The notes beneath the pieces are model-generated. The model was given only the letters and a program-made list of their open reading frames with translations. It was not told where the DNA came from and did not search any database. From the NCBI GenBank assembly GCA_905480235.1, contig CAJQPP010000022.1:1-41435 (forward strand): DNA of 41,435 nucleotides, given 5' to 3'. Source of the stretch: an uncultured Pirellulaceae bacterium. Lineage in GTDB: Bacteria > Planctomycetota > Planctomycetia > Pirellulales > Pirellulaceae. Each line of letters opens with the position of its first letter. Within the stretch, counting starts at the first letter, position 1. Position numbers and translations under genes: made by a program. Of the stretch, positions 25,980 through 34,700 are shown piece by piece.

Positions 25980-27446
25980 TTAGATCATGATGTCTCGGAC
26001 TGGCTTTGCCGGCTCGACACCAATCAGGCGCTGATCTAATCCCTGATTTTGATAGACGAACTTTTCAGCGTCGATTCCCAGCTGATGAAGAATGGTGGCG
26101 TTCAACTCATGAATGTGCACCGGATTCTCGGTGACGTTGTAGCCAAATTCATCGGTGTCGCCGTAAACAATCCCGGGTTTGATACCGGCCCCAGCCATCC
26201 ACATGGTAAAGCAGCGTGGATGATGATCGCGGCCATAGGTCTCCTTGGTCAATTTACCCTGGCAATAGATCGTTCGCCCAAATTCACCACCCCAAATTAC
26301 GAGCGTATCGTCCAGCATCCCACGCTGCTTCAGGTCTTTAATCAGGGCGGCGGCAGGCTGGTCAAGGTCACGGCAGTTGTTAGGTAAATCGACTGGTAAG
26401 TTTCCGTGTTGATCCCAGCCACGGTGAAAGATCTGAGTGAATCGCACGCCCCGCTCGGCCAAGCGCCGAGCTTGCAGGCAGTTGTACGCCAAGGTACCCG
26501 GCTTATTGACATCGGGACCATACATTTCCAGCGTCTTAGCCGACTCGCCCGATATGTCAACGAGGTCCGGAACGCTGGTTTGCATCCGGAATGCCATCTC
26601 GTATTGGGCGATTCGTGTTTGAATTTCGGGGTCACCAAAATTATCGAATGTTCCTTGGTTCAGCTGATTTAATGAATCCAGCATTTTGCGACGCATTTTG
26701 GCGTCCACGCCTTCTGGGTTACGCAGGAACAACACCGGATCTTTGCCCGTTCGCATCAACACGCCTTGGTGTTGCGAGGGTAAGAAACCACTGCCCCATA
26801 ATCGGTTGTAAAGTGCTTGGGCTTCTTTCCGACCCGTCCAGGTGGAGTTCAATACGACAAACGATGGCAAGTTTTCATTCTCACTGCCCAGACCATAGCT
26901 CAGCCAGGAACCCAAACTTGCTTTACCGGGCAATTGATCACCGGTGCAGATATAAGTGATGGCTGGGTCATGATTAATGGCTTCGGTGAAAACGCTTTTT
27001 ACGATAGCAATATCACCGGCAATGGTTTTGTGGTGGGGAAGCAATTCGCTAATCCATGCTCCGTCGTGGCCGTTGTCTACTTTCTCAAAATTGTAAATGG
27101 AGGGCGCGACTGGAAAGCGACTTTGCCCGGAGGTCATGGTTGTTAGGCGTTGTCCATTGCGAATAGATTCGGGTAACTCTTTGTCGAACCAATCCGCCAT
27201 CCCCGGTTTGTAATCGAACATGTCTAATTGCGAAGGCGCTCCTGACATGAATAGATAGATCGCCCGTTTCGCTTTGGGTGCAAAGTGCGGCAAGCCGGGT
27301 AGTCCCAATTCCTCGGGAGTACCGGTGGCGCCCTGCAATCCACGCGGCAGCAGGCTGGTCAAGGCCGCTGCGCCTAAACCCATGGCCCCCCGGGAGAAGA
27401 ACTGGCGGCGGGTTTCGAGTTGCAAGTATCGGTCAATTGGATTCAT
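25980..27446 (-). CDS. DUF1501 (sulfatase-like fold) secreted protein
   Basis: The product has 488 residues from the ATG at 27446; a TTG nine codons upstream is less likely. An N-terminal Tat-like signal ([23 protein letters not shown]) has the twin arginine. DUF1501 landmarks are [21 protein letters not shown], the [14 protein letters not shown] block, [16 protein letters not shown], and [10 protein letters not shown] near the C-terminal third. DUF1501 proteins share the alkaline phosphatase/sulfatase fold but have no established reaction. In planctomycetes they are typically encoded beside PSCyt/DUF1553 proteins, as here: the upstream gene ends 36 nt before this start. The pair is thought, without proof, to take part in handling of complex polysaccharides. 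Confidence 0.9.
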   Translation of the reverse strand: MNPIDRYLQLETRRQFFSRGAMGLGAAALTSLLPRGLQGATGTPEELGLPGLPHFAPKAKRAIYLFMSGAPSQLDMFDYKPGMADWFDKELPESIRNGQRLTTMTSGQSRFPVAPSIYNFEKVDNGHDGAWISELLPHHKTIAGDIAIVKSVFTEAINHDPAITYICTGDQLPGKASLGSWLSYGLGSENENLPSFVVLNSTWTGRKEAQALYNRLWGSGFLPSQHQGVLMRTGKDPVLFLRNPEGVDAKMRRKMLDSLNQLNQGTFDNFGDPEIQTRIAQYEMAFRMQTSVPDLVDISGESAKTLEMYGPDVNKPGTLAYNCLQARRLAERGVRFTQIFHRGWDQHGNLPVDLPNNCRDLDQPAAALIKDLKQRGMLDDTLVIWGGEFGRTIYCQGKLTKETYGRDHHPRCFTMWMAGAGIKPGIVYGDTDEFGYNVTENPVHIHELNATILHQLGIDAEKFVYQNQGLDQRLIGVEPAKPVRDIMI

Positions 27447-27482
27447 ATGCGATGGATTTATGGGCGGACCCAAAAATCTCCC

Positions 27483-30400
27483 TTAGTTTTTGGTCAAAAA
27501 TTCGTCCATATTGAGCAGCAAGTTGGCAACCATGGTCCAGGCCGCGAGCTCAGCGGGATTGTATTTATCCGAGGCCGGTTGTTCGCCAATGGATATTAAT
27601 TGTTTTGCGCGTTCTGGGTTTTCACGGAACTGCTGCAACCAAACAACCGAGGCCGAGAGAATGGTTTTTAATTCGTCCGCGCGGGCGGGTCGTGCCAAGC
27701 AACGTTGAAACATCCATTGAATGCGTTGCTCCGGATTGGCATCCGGGGTGTCCAACGTGGCCTGCGCCAGGTGCCGTGCCGCTTCCACAAATTGGGGGTC
27801 ATTCATCAACATCAACGCCTGCAATGGCGTATTCGTACGCTCGCGTCGCACCGTACACGTCTCTCGCGAAGGGGCATCCAAAATGTTCATTTGCGGGGCC
27901 GGTGCCGTGCGTTTCCAAAATGTGTAAAGACTCCGCCGGTGGACTTTATCCGCTCCCATATCTTTCTTGAAGCGTACGGTATTGGAGCCCGAGTAACCCA
28001 CCACAAACCACAATCCATCCGGTTGGGGTGGCTTTACACTGGGGCCGCCGACGGACTCCACTAACAAACCGCTGACCGCAAGTGCCTGATCGCGAATCAC
28101 TTCCGCGTCCAATCGGTACCGTTTACCTCTGGCTAATAATTGATTGGCCGGGTCCTCAGCGATCGCTTCGGATGAGGCTGCCGAGTTTTGTCGGTACGCC
28201 GCTGACATGACCATTTGCTTCAGCAAACGTTTGACATCCCAGCCGTGCTTCTGAAAATCCAATGCCAGATAATCGAGCAAGTCCGGGTGGGTCGGGAACG
28301 TGCCTTGGGCTCCAAAATCTTCCGAGGTTTCTACTAAACCCACACCAAAGACTTGTTGCCAAAAACGATTGACGGTTACCCTTGCGGTAAGCGGGTGTTG
28401 GTCGGTAAACAACCAGCGTGCCAACGCTAAACGATCATTTTTTTGGCCCTCCGGAATGGGAGGGAAGGTTGCTGGTACCGCACGCTCAACTTTTTCTTTC
28501 GGCTGGTCGTAAGCGCCACGCTCCAGAACAAAAGCCTCTTTGGGTTGCTCTGTTTCGCGAAAAATGAGTGTGCTGGGTAATTTGGATTTTAGCTCATCGC
28601 GTTGTTTGACCAGCGATTGGCTTTGCCGTTCTATCGGCTCGATAACAGTTTGCGCGTCGGCGTAAATGTTACGAATAAAATGTTTGCGTAGTTGTGCCAG
28701 TTCGACTTCGGTCCATTTCTCACGATCTTGAGTGATGATTTTCTGCAAAGGAGCAGGCAACCGCTTACCTTGGTCGGCAATGGATTCGTCAATCCAGTCA
28801 CGCAGTGAGCGGTTGGCGGGAAAGGGGGGGACATGACTCAATTTACCCACGGCATCCCAGTGCACCGTTCCGTCATACTGGGTCAATGCCACTCCGTTTA
28901 CTTGTGCTCCGGTAGCCAGGTTCACCTCGGCGGCAGGGACGGCGATACGAACCCATTTCCCTAACTCAGGTAGCGGGCCCATAAATAAACGTGCGGGAGA
29001 ATTCTTGGTGCCCCATTCAATCAGGTTTTCACCCCAAATGGCTCGATGCTCCCAAGTCCCATCATTCCATTGCAACATGATTTCACGGGGGGGATCTTGG
29101 GGGTCCAAAAAGACATAAGCGAATAGTTCGTCTTGGTCGTTTATTTCCCAGGGTTGCTCGACGTTTTGCAAAAAATACTGTTGATTACCTGTCGCTTTAT
29201 GGACAAAGGAGACGGCTCCCATCTGCACGGGACCTCCCGCGGCGGTGGGTGTCCAAGCGCCCTCGGAGATGCCGCTTTTGGGAAGCGTATCGTCAATCCA
29301 AAGTTCTTGGACAGGCTGCGGATCGACGGCGGGAGGATCGTCGGGTTCGTTATATTTCCATTGTTCGACGAGCGTTGTTATCGACCGCTTGAGTTCGTCG
29401 GCCTGTGCGTCGAGTGTTTTTACCGTATTCAGTTCTTCTTCACTGCCAACGAGCATTGAAGGTTGGTGATCTTTGACGTTTCCGTCCATGGGATCGCCAT
29501 CCAAACTATTGAAGTATGCGAAAAGAGAATAAAATTCGCGCTGAGAGATGGGATCAAATTTGTGGTCATGACATTGCGCACAGCCCAGCGTCATGCCGAG
29601 AAAAACGGTGCCAAAGGTCGATGTGCGGTCCACCACATTGCGGACCTTGACCTCTTCCTTGATCGAGCCACCTTCGGCGGTCGTTACGTGAGAGCGGTTG
29701 AAACCGGTGGCGATTAATTGATCGCGCGTCGGTTCTTCCAGCAGATCTCCGGCGAGTTGCTCGATAGAAAACTGATCATAGGGTTTGTTTTGATTGAAGG
29801 CGTTGATGATCCAATCGCGATATGGCCAATGCTCACGGTAATTATCCAAATGCAAGCCATGAGTGTCTCCGTAACGTACAACGTCCAGCCAGTGTCGTGC
29901 CATGTGTTCGCCATACTGGAGCGATGCGATCAGTTGGTCAACATAGCGCTCATAGGCTGTGGGAGATGGATCGTCCAGGAATGCGGCTAATTGGTCAGCC
30001 GAGGGGGGGAGGCCGGTTAAATCCAAAGCGACACGACGTGCCAAGGTCCGGCGGTCGGCTTCGACTGATGGTTGCATGCCATTTTCTTTAAGGCGATGCA
30101 TGACGAAAGCGTCAATCTGATTCCTTTTCCAAGGCAGGTCGACGGGTGGTGGGACGGTTTGCTGAGGTGGAACCAGTGACCAGTGGTTTCCCCAAGACGC
30201 TCCTTGGTCGATCCACTTGCGAATTAATTCAATTTGTTCGGGTGTCAGCGAACGCCCTGACTCCGGTGGCGGCATAAGGGTATCGGGGTCATCCGAGATC
30301 AGTCGCTGAAAAAGTTCGCTCGCGTCACTGTCTCCAGCGATGATCGCACCACTTTCCTCAATGGCACTCGCTTGGGAATCGAGGCGTAAACCGGCCTCTC

Positions 30401-30572
30401 GCGTGTTGGCATCCGGACCATGGCATTTGAAACAGGTATTCGACAAGAGTGGACGAATATCTCTGCTGAAATTGACCTCCGCATCGGTGGTTTGCGGGGC
30501 CGCCGAAAGCAGCCCAGAAGCGGAGCAAAAGCCGATCAGGATGATTGTCACAAAAGTCGTTTTGGCGGGCAT
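27483..30572 (-). CDS. Planctomycete cytochrome protein (PSCyt1 - DUF1549 - DUF1553) with beta-sandwich-like insertion
   Basis: The product has 1029 residues. A signal peptide (about 1-24, ending LSAA) precedes a PSCyt1 domain with one c-type heme motif CFKCH (C47, C50, H51). The DUF1549 (PSCyt2) domain follows from about 145 to 360 (QIDAFVMHRLKENGM ... CAQCHDHKFDPISQREFY); its CAQCH is a second possible heme site. Residues about 425-580 form a beta-rich insertion resembling a LamG/carbohydrate-binding sandwich. The DUF1553 (PSD1) domain closes the protein, with LARWLFTDQHPLTARVTVNR and NTPLQALMLMNDPQFVEAAR. It is exported and probably acts with the DUF1501 protein encoded 36 nt downstream. 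The family's biochemical role is not established. Confidence 0.92.
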   Translation of the reverse strand: MPAKTTFVTIILIGFCSASGLLSAAPQTTDAEVNFSRDIRPLLSNTCFKCHGPDANTREAGLRLDSQASAIEESGAIIAGDSDASELFQRLISDDPDTLMPPPESGRSLTPEQIELIRKWIDQGASWGNHWSLVPPQQTVPPPVDLPWKRNQIDAFVMHRLKENGMQPSVEADRRTLARRVALDLTGLPPSADQLAAFLDDPSPTAYERYVDQLIASLQYGEHMARHWLDVVRYGDTHGLHLDNYREHWPYRDWIINAFNQNKPYDQFSIEQLAGDLLEEPTRDQLIATGFNRSHVTTAEGGSIKEEVKVRNVVDRTSTFGTVFLGMTLGCAQCHDHKFDPISQREFYSLFAYFNSLDGDPMDGNVKDHQPSMLVGSEEELNTVKTLDAQADELKRSITTLVEQWKYNEPDDPPAVDPQPVQELWIDDTLPKSGISEGAWTPTAAGGPVQMGAVSFVHKATGNQQYFLQNVEQPWEINDQDELFAYVFLDPQDPPREIMLQWNDGTWEHRAIWGENLIEWGTKNSPARLFMGPLPELGKWVRIAVPAAEVNLATGAQVNGVALTQYDGTVHWDAVGKLSHVPPFPANRSLRDWIDESIADQGKRLPAPLQKIITQDREKWTEVELAQLRKHFIRNIYADAQTVIEPIERQSQSLVKQRDELKSKLPSTLIFRETEQPKEAFVLERGAYDQPKEKVERAVPATFPPIPEGQKNDRLALARWLFTDQHPLTARVTVNRFWQQVFGVGLVETSEDFGAQGTFPTHPDLLDYLALDFQKHGWDVKRLLKQMVMSAAYRQNSAASSEAIAEDPANQLLARGKRYRLDAEVIRDQALAVSGLLVESVGGPSVKPPQPDGLWFVVGYSGSNTVRFKKDMGADKVHRRSLYTFWKRTAPAPQMNILDAPSRETCTVRRERTNTPLQALMLMNDPQFVEAARHLAQATLDTPDANPEQRIQWMFQRCLARPARADELKTILSASVVWLQQFRENPERAKQLISIGEQPASDKYNPAELAAWTMVANLLLNMDEFLTKN

Positions 30573-30784
30573 ATGAAATCAGAGGGCAAGAATGCAAATA
30601 GTCGTTCAACTTATTTTACAACAAGATATCAAATGTCGCGCGACGGGGGCAGCAAAACGAAATCCTGCATCAAATAAATGCCTTACAGAAACGGGGGGTG
30701 AACGAAATTCGAGAGGTTCACTGTTCCTAACACAAACACCGTAGGGCAGTGCAGAGAAGAGTAAAGTCGTAACTTGTGACTTTT

Positions 30785-30804
30785 ACGGGGCGATTAGGCC
30801 CCGT
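30785..30804 (-). other. GC-rich stem-loop downstream of the methyltransferase gene
   Basis: ACGGGGC and GCCCCGT form a 7-bp stem with a 6-nt loop about 33 nt after the methyltransferase stop on the minus strand. No T tract follows on that strand, so it is not a standard terminator, though it may stabilise or end the transcript. The rest of the 265-nt gap 30573-30837 shows nothing else. Confidence 0.5.
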
Positions 30805-30837
30805 CGCAAGGTTGGGAATTTGTTTGGGTTGCCGGCA

Positions 30838-31671
30838 TTAGGCCGCGGCGGGTCCGTGCTTGATGGCCAAACCCATGGCAATGGTAATTTTCCCAAGCTG
30901 CATGTTTTGCAGATGGTTGCGAATTTTTTTGTAAGCGTTATCACCCATCAGCAAATGCAAACCCAGAGGTGACAAAGTGTCCGTGGCCAGATTTTGCAGG
31001 TTTTTTTCGAATGCCGACGCCGTCAGTTCGCTTTGCTCGACCCAGGCTTCGATTTGCAGGCCGGTGGACTGAATCAATGACCGGGCGGCTTCTTGAGAAA
31101 CCAGAAAACTGATTGCTGGATCCTCGGCCCAAGGTACGGGGAAAGTGGGTAGAGCCGAACCGGCGAAGGCATCGTGGAAAGCGAAGCGACCGTCAGGCTT
31201 CAAAACCCGGAAAATTTCTTCATAAAAGGCGGGTTTGTTTTGAATATTCATTTGGGCATGTTCCGTCCAGATGAGGTCGAAACAGGCATCGTCGAAAGGT
31301 AGTTCCGTCGCATTGCCGACATGCCAGGAGCATTGTTTGGACAAACCCGTCAGTTCGCTCAGTCGTGTCGCAGCAGCGATGTAATCAGGGGTAAGATCTA
31401 TCCCCGTCACGCGGCACCCAAATCGATCGGCAAGAAAACGAGCTGACCCACCGAGTCCACATCCGATATCTAAAACCCGGCAGGCGGAAGTTGGGGTCGC
31501 AAGTTCTGCTAACTCAAGCGTGGACTGCCGTCCGCGTGAGTGAAATTCGTCGACGCAAGCAAGATCGTCGACGTTCAAGGCAAACGGATTTTTCCCCGCC
31601 ATCACGAGGCCCGCAAAAATGCGTTCCAGTAGGTTGTTAGATGCGTAGTGTTTTTCTATCGGGTCAGCCAT
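30838..31671 (-). CDS. Class I SAM-dependent methyltransferase (UbiE/tocopherol-methyltransferase-like)
   Basis: The product has 277 residues. The Rossmann-fold SAM motif VLDIGCGLGGSARFL (about 66-80) is followed by the acidic ribose-binding GIDLTPDYIAAA, motif II WHVGNATELPFDDACFDLIW and motif III VLKPDGRFAFHD. The arrangement resembles small-molecule methyltransferases such as those for glycine/sarcosine, tocopherol or quinones. The acceptor cannot be inferred. It is on the same strand as the DUF3686 operon, 67 nt downstream of its last gene. It could be read through from that operon or have its own promoter in the gap; no clear promoter is seen. Confidence 0.85.
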   Translation of the reverse strand: MADPIEKHYASNNLLERIFAGLVMAGKNPFALNVDDLACVDEFHSRGRQSTLELAELATPTSACRVLDIGCGLGGSARFLADRFGCRVTGIDLTPDYIAAATRLSELTGLSKQCSWHVGNATELPFDDACFDLIWTEHAQMNIQNKPAFYEEIFRVLKPDGRFAFHDAFAGSALPTFPVPWAEDPAISFLVSQEAARSLIQSTGLQIEAWVEQSELTASAFEKNLQNLATDTLSPLGLHLLMGDNAYKKIRNHLQNMQLGKITIAMGLAIKHGPAAA

Positions 31672-31738
31672 GTTGCCATGTTAGCGTTCTCCATCGGTCG
31701 GCACTACGGTGCTCTTCAGCAAGGGGGATCGATTCGGA

Positions 31739-34700
31739 CTAAGACTTTTTCTTGCGCGGGGCGCGTTTTTTAGGCGGGGTCGATTTTTTCTTTCCAGTGC
31801 TTTGCGGTTTCTCTATTTGTTCCTCTTCCGCATCGTCTTCTTCGTCATCGAATTTGGAAAGCATGCGTTTGTATTGTTTTTCCGTCAGGCGGGTCGCTTT
31901 GACTAATCCTTCGACCTCAGGCATCGATTCCGCCAATTTTAGCAAGGGTGCTAACCAGGTTTGCAGGATGCGGAATTGAGCCTCGATGATGTTCGAAAAT
32001 GCCTGCGGCACTTTATTGATAACCTGAATCTTTTGAGCGGCCAAAGGAGCGGCCGATGCTGCTGGGTCTGCCGCCGGTCGTTCCTGATTTTCAACGCTCG
32101 TTTCCAGCAAATTCTTTATGCCTTGCAAGGTGCTATTGAATTGGCCAAGTTGTTCTACCGCGTGTCCGACCTGTCGCAGCGTCGCGGTCTCCAATACATT
32201 CTCTTCCCCATCATCTTCTTGCGTCAATTTTTGAATACCAACATCCAAGGCCGAGCGTATTTCGTGAAGACCCTCTGAAAAGGTGGTCATCTGAGCAATG
32301 ATTTGCGTAACCTTATCATCACCTTCAGCAGAACCGAGCAACAGATTCCTTTTGAATGTGCGTTTGATATCGTTCCAGCGCTGTTGCTCTTCTGGGGTCA
32401 TGTTGCCAATGAGTTCTGCAAATTTAAGCAGATTGGCCTGGGCACCGGTCGTCAACGTTTGCGCCTGATTTTCGTAATGCGAAATGATTAACGTGTCTAA
32501 CTCATCGTCATTCATGATGGGCACCACGCGCTCTGCCATCTTGTTCATGTCGCGATACGAGCCCTGCAACTTGAAGGAGGGTTCCGTACGATACTCGTCC
32601 TGTTGTGCGGCGGAGGCGATGTATTCTTGATTGACTCGCAAAATCACATCCCGAATTCTCAGAAGTTTCTTCATAACCTCTACAAATTCGTTGATTTCCT
32701 CAACGGTGAAATTGCCTTCGATAGATTTTGCGTTTGCGGATTCATTTCCTGACGCCAAGTCAATGATTTGGTAAATATCTTGGCGGCTACGGGTGTTTAG
32801 ATTAGCGAGTGTGGCGTTGGCCGTGAGGCAATTCTCCAGATAGCTCAATTCAAAAACATCGGCTTGGTCGCCAATCACGTCTCCCAGATTGTAGGTGTCC
32901 GCGCGGTTGGCCAGCATGTCTGGGATCTGAAATTTATCGCCGCTTTCGGTATACGGATTACCTGCCATCACGACACAGACTTTACGACCACGCAGGTCGT
33001 AGGTCCGGGAGCGGCCCTTGAACACCCCTTCGATACGACGCGTCGCATCACATAATGAAATGAATTTTTGTAAGAACTCCGGATTGCAATGTTGAATGTC
33101 ATCCAGGTAGATCATCACGTTATCGCCCATCTCCAGAGCGAGGTTCAGTTTCTCGACCTCTTCACGAGCGCTCACATTGGGCGCCTCGCCGGGATCTAGC
33201 GAAGTAACATTATGGCCGATCGCAGGGCCATTAATTTTCATGAAAGTCAGGCCCAGACGATTGGCAATATATTCCATTAACGTGGTCTTGCCATAACCGG
33301 GCGGGGAGATCAGTAGCAGTAAACCCATGAGGTCCGTTCGTTTCCCTTCGCCGGCAACGCCAATCTGTTTGGCCAGGTTGTCGCCAACGAGCGGTAGGTA
33401 CACATCATTGATTAACTTGTTTCGTACAAAAGACGTGAGCACGCGCGGGCGGAACTCTTCCAGTCTCAATTCCGATTTCCGATTTTCCAGTGCGTCATGT
33501 TTTACTTCATGATATTTGTGGAAGGCATCCACTTTTTGGGTGCTGAAGTTTTCCAGTCGTTTTTCAAAGTCATTAAACTCAAGTTGATAAACGCTATCCT
33601 TCACACGTGGGTGATCACCCAGCATCTTTTCAATCTTAACAACCGTCTTTCCTTGTAGGGCCAGGCGTTGGGTAACGGACCCGTCCACGATAATGCCTGC
33701 CGATTCTGCGATAACACCCAGTTCAGCGTTGGGGGTTTCTTGAGCCGCGCCAGATTTGTTCGCAAACCCGATGAGCCATTGTTGGACAATTTGGAATCGA
33801 TCCAACGGGGAATCGAGAGCTTTTAACTGCTGTTGAAATGCTTTTTCCAAACCCTCTTTTTTAAGGTAGGTCTGCAGGGCTTTGGCAAGGTCTATTGCGT
33901 TAGCGTGAGCATGAGAATGTTCCGTGGAAACTTCATCGAAAAGGTACCCAGCGGCCTGCAGGGAGTCTCCGGCGTTCCCCAGGTTTAGTTGCTGGCGGAG
34001 TGGTTCGATTTCCTTGGTCATGCTCTGGACCAAACGATTTCGCCCCTCCGTGTTTCCGAATAACTGAAACGCACTCCCGAGGGATTTGATTTGTGCAGAC
34101 AGTCGAGTACGTGCGGCAGTTTGAGTCTCCAAGTTGCACCAAAAGATGGTGGCGACCGCCCTTGCGAAATCTCCATATTTCAACAGTCCCAGTTGCTCCC
34201 GCAAATGCAGATGTCCTTGAAGAATCAACCCGGCATCATGGTCGTGGACCCCTTTGATATAACCCTCGCTATATCGGGGTGACATGAAACTCAGGGCGAT
34301 TTTCGCGTTTGCGATGGCGTTATCGCCAATGGTTTTGGCGACCTCGGCGTCTTGAGTCATCATAAACGCCAGGTATTCGGACCGGTAAACGTCACGGTTT
34401 TCAGAAACGATCGCTTGGCTCCATATTTCGCGGTGCGCGTTAATGGCGGGCGATTCTATTTCCTCAAAGTAGTTTGTACCCGTGAGATGAAAAAACATGC
34501 GTTCGTCTTTGACAACCGCAGACAGATCCAAAGGCTGGACATTGACCGTAAATTGGTGCTTGCCAAGCTTGATCAAGTTCTGCCCGTCGACAAACAACTC
34601 GTTCTTATCCTGCAACTGTCGAACGGCATCTTCCCGAGTCGTTTTCAAGCGACTCTGGATATCGTCGACTTTAACGGATTCTTCTAGTTCCTGTAGTTGC

